Below are positions 14,441 to 19,942 of a stretch of DNA of 19,942 nt, one piece after another. The stretch is taken from assembly GCA_031178565.1 (NCBI GenBank), contig JAPSIU010000018.1, positions 1-19,942 on the forward strand. The letters run 5' to 3'. The position numbers and the translations under genes are program-made. The stretch comes from Leucobacter sp. GTDB lineage: Bacteria; Actinomycetota; Actinomycetes; Actinomycetales; Microbacteriaceae. Numbering within the stretch: position 1 is the stretch's first letter; the number at the start of each line of letters is the position of its first letter. Under the pieces are notes generated by a model. That model had not been told where the DNA came from. It was given only the letters and a program-made list of their open reading frames with translations, and made no database searches.

Positions 14441-15612
14441 CACTCGCCCCCCTCCACGATCCTGCCGGCCTCCACTTTCACTCGTCGCCAATCGACGTCG
14501 CCCGGGACATCCTCCTCGACCGCTGCGGTGACGATCACCTGCTCAAAACCACTGACGGCCGACATGAGGCTCTGCCGACGTCGCGTGTCGAGTTCAGCGA
14601 ACACATCGTCGAGGATGATCACGGGATCTCCGGCCGGCGATTCATCCCGCAGAATCGTCGCGAGTGCCATCTTCAACGACAGAGCGAACGACCAGGACTC
14701 CCCGTGGCTCGCGAACCCCTTCACCGGAAGTCCGTTGAGGTTCAGCAGGAGGTCATCCCGGTGCGGCCCGACGAGCGTCACTCCGCGCTCGAGTTCCTGC
14801 GAGCGCACCGCCGCAAGGGCGGCGCGAAAGTCCGCAGCGAGCGTTTCACGTGAAACGCTCGCCAGCTCCTCGGCGCTCGACGTTTCACGTGAAACACGAC
14901 CGGGTTCGAGTGTGCGGCTCACCGACTCGCTCAGCGTCGTCTCCGGTGCGTGATCCTGTTCGACGAGCGCCTCGTAACCGCTTCGCAGTGGGAGCCCCAG
15001 ATCACGCACGAGCTCGCGACGCGCGAGCATGATCTGCGTTCCGTGCTCCACGAGCTGCTCATCCCAGACATCGAGCGTGGCCGTCGCCGCAGCCGAACCC
15101 CTTGCGCTCCGAGCGGATTTCAGAAGCGACGTGCGCTGTCGAACCACCCGCTCGTAGTCCGCCAGGACACCTCCGGCGACCGGAAGCCTCGCTACAAGCG
15201 CGTCGTCGAGAAACCGTCGTCGTCCTGAGGGCTCTCCACGAACGATACTGAGGTCCTCGGGGACGAAAGCGACCGCCGCGAACCAGCGCGTGACTTCTCG
15301 CGGACGAACCACATTCCGATTCACCTGAGCACGATTCGGCCGGTCGCGATTCAATTGGAGCTCGAGCAGGACATCACGCTGCGACGCCTCGACCCGCATC
15401 CGCATGATGGCGGCATCGGCCCCGGCACGGATGAGAGCGGCATCCCCCGTCACCCGATGCGAGCGCAGTGTGGCGAAATAACCGATGGCCTCGACCAGGT
15501 TCGTCTTTCCCTGGCCGTTCCTGCCGACGAGCAGATTCGGGCCGGCAGCGAGTTCGAGCTCAGCCGAGCGGTAGTTGCGAAAGTCTCCGAGCGAGAGATG
15601 CGCGACCCGCAT
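14440..15612 (-). CDS. recF: DNA replication and repair protein RecF
   Basis: SMC-like ATPase that helps load RecA at single-strand gaps. 390 residues. Walker A is GRNGQGKT (30-37), followed by NLVEAIGYFATLRSHR; the FVPEDLSIVRGEPSGRRRFL block and the signature/Walker B region VIILDDVFAELD (331-342) are intact. GPHRDDLLL is conserved. Residues about 222-260 are a variable acidic/serine-rich stretch holding two copies of VSRET (240-244 and 253-257), each encoded by a parS palindrome in the DNA. The start is ATG 15612 with AGGGGGAG just upstream, eight bases after the dnaN stop. Confidence 0.97.
   Translation of the reverse strand: MRVAHLSLGDFRNYRSAELELAAGPNLLVGRNGQGKTNLVEAIGYFATLRSHRVTGDAALIRAGADAAIMRMRVEASQRDVLLELQLNRDRPNRAQVNRNVVRPREVTRWFAAVAFVPEDLSIVRGEPSGRRRFLDDALVARLPVAGGVLADYERVVRQRTSLLKSARSARGSAAATATLDVWDEQLVEHGTQIMLARRELVRDLGLPLRSGYEALVEQDHAPETTLSESVSRTLEPGRVSRETSSAEELASVSRETLAADFRAALAAVRSQELERGVTLVGPHRDDLLLNLNGLPVKGFASHGESWSFALSLKMALATILRDESPAGDPVIILDDVFAELDTRRRQSLMSAVSGFEQVIVTAAVEEDVPGDVDWRRVKVEAGRIVEGGE
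14837..14862. other. parS centromere site 1 inside recF
   Basis: The core GTTTCACGTGAAAC (14843-14856) matches the ParB-binding consensus TGTTTCACGTGAAACA except for the outermost bases. It is embedded in a perfect 26-bp palindrome spanning this interval. Expected to load ParB for chromosome segregation. Confidence 0.88.
14881..14896. other. parS centromere site 2 inside recF
   Basis: CGTTTCACGTGAAACA matches the 16-base parS consensus in 15 positions. It lies 39 bases from site 1, core to core, so both encode VSRET in the same frame of RecF. Confidence 0.9.
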
Positions 15613-15620
15613 CGCTCCCC

Positions 15621-16763
15621 CTATCGAAGCAGCAGGTTCGGCTGCAGAAGATACCTGAAGCTCTCCTCATCGGCATCCTCCTTGCTCCGCTGGCTCGTGA
15701 TGAGCACCGGGCCGGGCTTCCCCGGGTTATCCGTGCGCGTGAACGCGATGCGCGCGAATTCGGAGTGCGTGGAGCGGAGGCCGTCGAGGAGGAACTGAGG
15801 CTTGAGCGAGACGACCATCTCGTCTCCCACGAGATGAGCGTCCACGGTCTCGACCGCCTGCGCCGACTCGGTGCCCGCGGCTTCGAGCGTCACCGTCCCC
15901 TCCGCGAAGGAGAATCTGAGCGCCGCCTCGCGTTCGAGAACGAGTCCGACTCGGCCGACCGCTTCGATCAGCTCCGCCGTGTTGACGACCGCGTAGTTGT
16001 CGACGCTCGTCGGGAAGAGCCTGCCGACCGGTGGGTAGTTTCCCTTGATCAGCAGCGACGTCACCGTCTTCGCCCCGCCCGTGAACGCGACCAGCTCGCG
16101 TTCGCCGTCCTTCACGATCGCAACCTGCACCTGACCGGCGCTGGCGAAGGTCTTCCCCACCTCGGTGACGATCTTGGACGGCACGAGCGCACTGAGCTCT
16201 TCTCGACTGTCCTGGTTCTCCCAGTCGATGCCGCGCGTCGCCACACGGTATCGATCCGTCGCCGTCAGGGTGAGCGAGTTCTCGTTCACCTCGAACTGCA
16301 CCCCCGTGATGACCGGTGTCACATCGTCCTTGGAAGCTGCGAGGGACACCTGGGCGATCGCGTCGGAGAAGAGATCCGCCGGCACCGATCCGGAGACCGT
16401 GTCCACCCGCGGCACCTGCGGGTACTCCTCCACGGGCATCGCCGGGAGGCTGAAGGAGGCCGAGCCGCATCGCACCTCGACCCGACTCTCAGCGAGCGAC
16501 ACCTCGACGTCGGAGTGCGGTAGGCGCTGAGCGATCTCGCTCAGCAGTCGGCCGGATACCAGCGCGCGGCCGGGTTCGGTCACCTCCGCGGTGAGCGAGG
16601 TCCGTGCGGACACCTCGTAATCGAAGGACGAGATGGTCAGCTGGCCGTCTTCCGCTTCGATCAGCGCCCCGCTCAACAGCGGCTGAGTCGGCCGCGGCGG
16701 GAGCAGCTTCACTGCAAACGACACGGACTCGCTGAACACGTCACGGTTGACGGTGAATCGCAT
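15621..16763 (-). CDS. dnaN: DNA polymerase III subunit beta (sliding clamp)
   Basis: Ring-shaped processivity clamp, three similar domains per monomer, dimer on DNA. 380 residues, normal length. It starts MRFTVNRDVFSESVSFAVKL, contains RPTQPLLSGALIEAEDG, the inter-domain VEEYPQVPRVD, the central FSDAIAQVSLAASKD and TATDRYRVATR, and ends in a YLLQPNLLLR variant of the usual hydrophobic C-terminus. The start is ATG 16763 with GGGGAGGAA about eight bases upstream; an open frame extends into the origin but is not DnaN. It has its own promoter in the origin region and precedes recF by eight bases. Confidence 0.98.
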   Translation of the reverse strand: MRFTVNRDVFSESVSFAVKLLPPRPTQPLLSGALIEAEDGQLTISSFDYEVSARTSLTAEVTEPGRALVSGRLLSEIAQRLPHSDVEVSLAESRVEVRCGSASFSLPAMPVEEYPQVPRVDTVSGSVPADLFSDAIAQVSLAASKDDVTPVITGVQFEVNENSLTLTATDRYRVATRGIDWENQDSREELSALVPSKIVTEVGKTFASAGQVQVAIVKDGERELVAFTGGAKTVTSLLIKGNYPPVGRLFPTSVDNYAVVNTAELIEAVGRVGLVLEREAALRFSFAEGTVTLEAAGTESAQAVETVDAHLVGDEMVVSLKPQFLLDGLRSTHSEFARIAFTRTDNPGKPGPVLITSQRSKEDADEESFRYLLQPNLLLR

Positions 16764-16904
16764 GTGGTTTCCTCCCCGCGCGTACGCGCTGATGCACCAG
16801 AGTGGTGGCCTGACAATCTTTGCATACTCGGCGGGTGCAGGCATCCGCTGGAGACCGGGACCGCCTGCGATCCCGCGATCCGAGAGCGTGATCGAGAGCC
16901 CATT

Positions 16905-16933
16905 CATATAGGGAGAAGTGTTAACAGTGTTAA
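16905..16933 (-). promoter_or_regulatory. dnaN promoter
   Basis: On the minus strand: TTAACA (16928-16933), a 17-base spacer and TATATG (16905-16910). Transcription would start near 16898, giving a leader of about 135 bases. The -35 lies in one of the two tandem GTGTTAACA copies, next to DnaA boxes, so initiator binding probably affects dnaN expression. Confidence 0.6.
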
Positions 16934-16935
16934 CA
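16918..16935. repeat. Tandem 9-mers in the origin
   Basis: Two exact head-to-tail copies of GTGTTAACA (16918-16926, 16927-16935). Two bases later come two tandem 9-mers of DnaA-box type, TGTGGAAAC and TGTGGATAA (16938-16955). Confidence 0.85.
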
Positions 16936-17118
16936 GCTGTGGAAACTGTGGATAACTCGGAACTCTCCAGTCGTTCGTAGAGAACTACACGTCTGTGAGT
17001 TGTTGGGGGCGAGTGCACGATCATCCAACCGCGGAATGACGCGGATTTTTGACGGGGGTACCGAATCCACAGAAGCAGGCCGTCCATCCACAACTTCGGC
17101 GGAGTTGTCCCCAGTTAT

Positions 17119-17135
17119 CCACAGGCACCCTGTGG
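17119..17135 (-). terminator. Stem-loop after dnaA containing a DnaA box
   Basis: CCACAGG (17119-17125), loop CAC, CCTGTGG (17129-17135): a 7-bp perfect stem 18 bases after the dnaA stop. Its left arm is part of the perfect DnaA box at 17115-17123. Role as a terminator is inferred only. Confidence 0.35.
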
Positions 17136-17152
17136 GCTGTGGAGGAAACGAG

Positions 17153-18607
17153 CTATCGAGAGCCCTGCTTGATGCGGGTCGTCAGCTCGGTCACCTGGTT
17201 GTAGATGGACCGTCGCTCCGCAATCAGCTGCGTGATCTTCTTGTGGGCGTACATGACCGTCGTGTGGTCCCGGCCTCCGAACAGCTGCCCGATCTTCGGG
17301 AGCGACAGCGGGGTGAGTTCGCGGCAGAGGTACATGGCGATCTGACGGGCCGTCGCGATCTGCTGAGCCCGCGACGGCCCGTACAGTTCGTCGACCGCGA
17401 GATCGAAGTACTCCGCGGTCCTCCCGATGATGTCGGAGGGCTGCACCTCGTTGTCCGCGTCGAGCGTGATGAGATCCTTCAGCACCGTGTGCACGAGAGG
17501 CATGTCGATCCGCTGCTGGTTGAGGCTCGCGTACGCCGTGACGCGGATCAGCGTGCCCTCGAGCTCGCGAATGTTGGAGGAGAACTTGCTCGCGATGAAC
17601 TCCAGGATGTTGTAATCGATCTCCAGGTTCTCCCGCTGGGCCTTCTTCCTGAGGATCGCGATCCGGGTCTCCAGATCCGGCGCCTGGATGTCGGTCAGGA
17701 GTCCCCACTCGAACCGGGAGAGCATGCGCTCCTCGAAGCCGCGCAACTGCTTCGGCTGCACGTCGCTCGTGATCACTACCTGTTTGTTGTGGTCGTGCAG
17801 CGTATTGAAGGTGTGGAAGAAGGCTTCCTGCGTCTCCACCTTGTCCTCGAGGAACTGGATGTCGTCCACCAGCAGGATGTCCACACTGCGGTACCTGGCG
17901 TGGAAGGCGGCGCCCTGGTTGTTCGCGATCGAGTTGATGAAGTCGTTGGTGAAATCCTCGGAGCTCACGTAGCGGACGCGGATGTCGGGGAAGAGCTCAC
18001 GTGCGTAGTGACCGATCGCGTGCAGCAGGTGCGTTTTCCCGAGCCCCGAGTCGCCGTAGATGAAGAGCGGATTGTAGGCGCGAGCAGGCGCTTCCGCCAC
18101 GGCGACCGCCGCCGCGTGGGCGAAGCGGTTCGACTGGCCGATCACGAAGCTGTCGAAGCGGTACTTCGCGTTGAGGCGGCTGTCGAGAGCGTCCTCGACG
18201 CCGTGCCGTCGCCGTGGCTCGGACACGGGACGGGAGGACTCGTACCTGGTCTGCTGTTCGACGTGGAACGAGCCCGTGTGCCCACTCTGGTCGGCCTCGT
18301 TCTCGTCGGCCTCGCTCGGGTCCGGGCTGATCTCGGGGTGGGCGTCCTCGTCGACGATCACGATGAAGTTGTCGATCTCGCGGGCCTCGGGAATCTGAGC
18401 GACGGCGGCCATGATGGCCGGACGAAGCCGGTTCTCGAGCAGTTTGAGAGTGAACTCCAGCTGGACGGCGAGGTAGAGCGTGCCGGCGGCCAGGCCGCGG
18501 GGAAGGGCGAGCGCCAGCTGCGCGCCGACCGCAGGTCCCACCGCGGGGTCGTTCATGACGGCCTGGGTCACTCGGGCCCAAACCTCTTGTATCTCGTCCT
18601 CAGTCAC
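17153..18607 (-). CDS. dnaA: Chromosomal replication initiator protein DnaA
   Basis: AAA+ initiator that binds TTATCCACA boxes and opens the origin. 484 residues. Domain I is about 1-85, an acidic linker runs to ~135, then the AAA+ domain with Walker A GDSGLGKT (185-192), Walker B LLVDD (245-249), sensor region VVITSDVQPKQL and arginine-finger region SRFEWGL. Domain IV carries the box-recognition helix GRDHTTVMYAHKK (445-457). The linker has FHVEQQ (114-119), encoded by a degenerate parS-like sequence. The start is GTG 18607; no ATG fits the conserved N-terminus. It is divergent from rpmH and has its own promoter overlapped by a DnaA box. Confidence 0.98.
   Translation of the reverse strand: MTEDEIQEVWARVTQAVMNDPAVGPAVGAQLALALPRGLAAGTLYLAVQLEFTLKLLENRLRPAIMAAVAQIPEAREIDNFIVIVDEDAHPEISPDPSEADENEADQSGHTGSFHVEQQTRYESSRPVSEPRRRHGVEDALDSRLNAKYRFDSFVIGQSNRFAHAAAVAVAEAPARAYNPLFIYGDSGLGKTHLLHAIGHYARELFPDIRVRYVSSEDFTNDFINSIANNQGAAFHARYRSVDILLVDDIQFLEDKVETQEAFFHTFNTLHDHNKQVVITSDVQPKQLRGFEERMLSRFEWGLLTDIQAPDLETRIAILRKKAQRENLEIDYNILEFIASKFSSNIRELEGTLIRVTAYASLNQQRIDMPLVHTVLKDLITLDADNEVQPSDIIGRTAEYFDLAVDELYGPSRAQQIATARQIAMYLCRELTPLSLPKIGQLFGGRDHTTVMYAHKKITQLIAERRSIYNQVTELTTRIKQGSR
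18255..18270. other. Degenerate parS-like sequence in dnaA
   Basis: TGTTCGACGTGGAACG shares 12 of 16 positions with parS TGTTTCACGTGAAACA. It encodes FHVEQ in the variable DnaA linker. Weak; it may be a decayed site. Confidence 0.25.
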
Positions 18608-18644
18608 ACGCCTGCCCAGGTCGATCCGATGTCCGTTGCGCGAT

Positions 18645-18650
18645 GTTATA
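18645..18650 (-). promoter_or_regulatory. dnaA promoter -10 box
   Basis: TATAAC on the minus strand within GGGTATAAC, about 38 bases before the GTG start. The -35 position (18668-18673, ACTCCT) is poor. The perfect DnaA box 18659-18667 fills the spacer, which suggests autorepression by DnaA. Confidence 0.5.
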
Positions 18651-18828
18651 CCCAGGTCTTATCCACAAGGAGTGGCGCATGGTTCCCTGTAAATACGGGG
18701 ATCATCCCCTGCCCGACAACACCTGCGCCCACGTTAGTCACAGATTTGTCCACAGGCAAGTCCTGCGAGCGGATGCGTGTCGCAGGGATCCCGGCGGCGT
18801 GGCGGGCCGCCCGTCGCGCAGCTCTGCT

Positions 18829-18857
18829 TTGACGAAAGCCGCATTTCGGCGTACAGT
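18829..18857 (+). promoter_or_regulatory. rpmH promoter
   Basis: TTGACG (18829-18834), a 17-base spacer and TACAGT (18852-18857), giving a leader of nearly 100 bases before the rpmH ATG. Confidence 0.7.
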
Positions 18858-18960
18858 GAGTACCTTGTATGGGTGGCAGCCCGCTGCAGCCCTGCCCAGA
18901 TCCGACTTCCTCGTCGCCGTAGAGCCTCGGGGATCTGTTCCATAAGTCACGGAGTCTTTC

Positions 18961-19098
18961 ATGAGCAAGCGTACCTTCCAGCCCAACAACCGCCGCCGCG
19001 CCAAGGTGCACGGTTTCCGCGCCCGGATGCGCACTCGCGCCGGCCGTGCCATCGTGGCGGCCCGCCGCGGCAAGGGCCGCTCGAAGCTCACCGCGTAA
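18961..19098 (+). CDS. rpmH: 50S ribosomal protein L34
   Basis: Small basic ribosomal protein of 45 residues, too short for many automatic calls. MSKRTFQPNNRRRAKVHGFR and the arginine-rich GRAIVAARRGKGRSKLTA end are the full L34 signature. ATG 18961 has GGAG about eight bases upstream. It is the first gene of the rpmH-rnpA-yidD-yidC cluster and diverges from dnaA. Confidence 0.98.
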   Translation: MSKRTFQPNNRRRAKVHGFRARMRTRAGRAIVAARRGKGRSKLTA

Positions 19099-19118
19099 TT
19101 CCCCTCCCCGGACCGATC

Positions 19119-19481
19119 ATGCCTTCTCGGCAGCATCGAATCACCCGGGGTGACGATTACCGGCGCACAGTGCGAACCGGCCGCCGCGTGGGCGGTGCTT
19201 ACTGCATCACCCACGCGGTTTTGCGTTCTCCAGGGGATCCGGCGCGCTTCGGCTTCATCGTCTCGAAGGCGGTCGGGGGCGCGGTCACCCGCAACCTCGT
19301 CCGCAGACGGATGAAGACCATCGTCGAGCGGCGTCTCCACGACGGCTTCTCCGGGATCGATGTCGTGTTCCGCGCGCTGCCCGCGAGCGCTACGGCGAGT
19401 TATGCCGAACTCGAGGGAGAGCTGGGGAAGGCCCTCGATCGGGTTCAGCGGGCGACCGGGCCCACGGGTGATCCCGTATGA
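19119..19481 (+). CDS. rnpA: Ribonuclease P protein component
   Basis: Protein cofactor that helps the RNase P RNA bind precursor tRNA for 5' cleavage. 120 residues, normal length. It starts MPSRQHRITRGDDYRRTVRTG; FGFIVSKAVGGAVTRNLVRRRMK contains the family RNxxxRR signature. The start is ATG 19119, 20 bases after rpmH; the longer open frame upstream runs through rpmH and is not real. The stop overlaps the yidD ATG by four bases (ATGA). Confidence 0.96.
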   Translation: MPSRQHRITRGDDYRRTVRTGRRVGGAYCITHAVLRSPGDPARFGFIVSKAVGGAVTRNLVRRRMKTIVERRLHDGFSGIDVVFRALPASATASYAELEGELGKALDRVQRATGPTGDPV

Positions 19482-19786
19482 AGCGGGTGCTCCTGGAGAT
19501 ATGGTTTCTCCCGAGGAACGCGGCGATCGCCGTGATGCACACCTACCGGCGGGTGATCTCCCCGCTCTACGGTCAGGTGTGCAGGTATTATCCATCATGT
19601 TCCAGGTACTCTCTGGAGGCGTACCAGCAACGCGGCCTCCTTCTCGGAGCAGCACTCACCGTGTGGCGGCTTCTCCGCTGCAATCCCTTCAGTGCTGGCG
19701 GGATCGACGACGTGCCGCCCCGGCTCCATCCGAACTTCATGATCAATCCTCGCGGCTTCGTCCGCCCCATCGACCGAAAGGCCTAA
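19478..19786 (+). CDS. yidD: Membrane protein insertion efficiency factor YidD
   Basis: Small membrane-associated protein thought to help YidC-dependent insertion. 102 residues. An N-terminal amphipathic region is followed by the family core YRRVISPLYGQVCRYYPSCS and SRYSLEAYQQRG, with paired Cys in CRYYPSC, then WRLLRCNPFSAGGIDDVP. Translationally coupled to rnpA by ATGA overlap and four bases ahead of yidC. Confidence 0.95.
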   Translation: MKRVLLEIWFLPRNAAIAVMHTYRRVISPLYGQVCRYYPSCSRYSLEAYQQRGLLLGAALTVWRLLRCNPFSAGGIDDVPPRLHPNFMINPRGFVRPIDRKA

Positions 19787-19790
19787 CCCG

Positions 19791-19942
19791 GTGGATTTCT
19801 TCGAGACAATACTCTGGCCGCTGCGCTGGCTCGTCGAGGTGGTGCTGGCGGTCTGGCACCAGGTGTTCACGTGGGCCGGCATGGATCCGGAGTGCCAAGC
19901 GCGCCGAACTGAAGAAGACGCTCGTCGATCCGAACGCGACCG
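19791..19942 (+). CDS. yidC: Membrane protein insertase YidC, 5' fragment
   Basis: Only the first 34 codons look genuine: GTG start, MDFFETILWPLRWLVEVVLA and VWHQVFTWAGMDPE, the typical first membrane helix of actinobacterial YidC. The start is GTG 19791 with AAGG about ten bases upstream, immediately after yidD. After base ~19892 the frame reads cysteine-arginine-rich sequence unlike YidC, so the gene is broken by a join or deletion before the window ends. Confidence 0.85.
   Translation, partial: MDFFETILWPLRWLVEVVLAVWHQVFTWAGMDPECQARRTEEDARRSERD
19893..19942. other. Anomalous sequence at the right window end
   Basis: These 50 bases do not continue the YidC frame. In another plus frame they read SAKRAELKKTLVDPNAT, a plausible coding stretch of an unidentified protein or a later part of a gene. 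A chimeric or deleted junction near 19890 is inferred. Confidence 0.45.

Larger units (their letters stand above)
16764..17152. other. oriC: Probable chromosomal replication origin (dnaN-dnaA intergenic)
   Basis: Gene-free 389 bp between dnaN and dnaA. Perfect DnaA boxes: 16947-16955 (minus) and 17115-17123 (plus). Close variants with one to two mismatches: 16938-16946 (minus), 17063-17071, 17084-17092 and 17105-17113 (plus), 17138-17146 (minus). An A/T-rich patch, CATTCATATA followed by two GTGTTAACA copies (16901-16935), is the best unwinding candidate. Location beside dnaA in an otherwise canonical order supports the call; the exact limits are not visible. Confidence 0.88.
18608..18960. 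promoter_or_regulatory. dnaA-rpmH divergent intergenic region with DnaA boxes
   Basis: No gene is seen in these 353 bp. It holds a perfect DnaA box at 18659-18667 (plus), the strong variant TTGTCCACA at 18746-18754 (plus), and weaker matches at 18646-18654 and 18734-18742. Divergent promoters for dnaA and rpmH lie here. It may be a second part of the origin or a control region for dnaA. Confidence 0.7.

Noticed and set aside
13691..14953. A plus-strand frame opposite dciA and recF
   Set aside because: The coupled starts and clear families of dciA and recF explain the region; the frame has no recognisable domain.
16764..17093. Upstream extension of dnaN into the origin
   Set aside because: The translated sequence is made of origin DNA, while ATG 16763 has a strong Shine-Dalgarno and the conserved DnaN N-terminus.
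17000..18832. A 610-codon open frame opposite dnaA
   Set aside because: It is the antisense shadow of dnaA and crosses the origin boxes.
18777..19118. N-terminal extension of rnpA through rpmH
   Set aside because: It overlaps rpmH and its promoter; ATG 19119 gives the family's normal RnpA length.
1..19942. CRISPR arrays, insertion sequences, prophage or toxin-antitoxin pairs
   Set aside because: No spaced direct repeats, transposase motifs, phage genes or recognisable toxin-antitoxin pairs were seen; gene order is that of a conserved origin region.

Overview
This is chromosomal DNA of a high-GC Gram-positive bacterium, most likely an actinobacterium of the family Microbacteriaceae (Leucobacter- or Microbacterium-like; genus not determined). 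It carries the replication-origin neighbourhood in the usual actinobacterial order: yidC-yidD-rnpA-rpmH on one strand, dnaA-dnaN-recF-dciA-gyrB-gyrA-DUF3566-tRNA-Ile-tRNA-Ala on the other, then ppiA, rhomboid, crgA, sortase, pabA/trpG-like amidotransferase and pknB.

Layout, left to right. 1-1172: 3' part of pknB (end of the kinase domain, one membrane segment, three PASTA domains); the first ~107 bases do not look like pknB. 1212-2787 (minus): class E sortase, a 52-residue membrane protein and a glutamine amidotransferase in a translationally coupled operon. 2847-3122: crgA, divergent from the sortase. 3193-4649 (minus): ppiA followed closely by a zinc-finger rhomboid protease. 4836-5327: an unrecognised membrane-anchored protein. 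5389-8306: an accessory block with a Nudix hydrolase, an alpha/beta hydrolase, a TetR regulator and a divergent RibD/DHFR-like reductase. 8482-8655 (minus): tRNA-Ile(GAT) and tRNA-Ala(TGC). 8730-13687 (minus): DUF3566 protein, gyrA, gyrB. 13952-16763 (minus): dciA, recF, dnaN. 16764-17152: dnaN/dnaA intergenic region with the main DnaA-box cluster, the probable oriC. 17153-18607 (minus): dnaA. 18608-18960: dnaA/rpmH intergenic region with further DnaA boxes and two promoters. 18961-19942: rpmH, rnpA, yidD and the start of yidC.

How it works together: DnaA opens the origin, DnaN clamps the polymerase, DciA helps helicase loading, RecF handles gaps and gyrase removes supercoils. RpmH, RnpA, YidD and YidC serve translation, RNase P and membrane insertion. 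CrgA and the PASTA kinase belong to division and cell-wall control. Two near-perfect parS centromere sites lie inside recF, placing ParB loading and chromosome segregation beside oriC.

I found no plainly new multi-gene system. The most notable non-coding signals are the paired parS sites that force a repeated peptide in RecF, a pair of DnaA boxes between crgA and the rhomboid gene about 14 kb from oriC, a recurrent leaderless-promoter motif, and tandem 9-mers in oriC. Both window ends look like improper joins.
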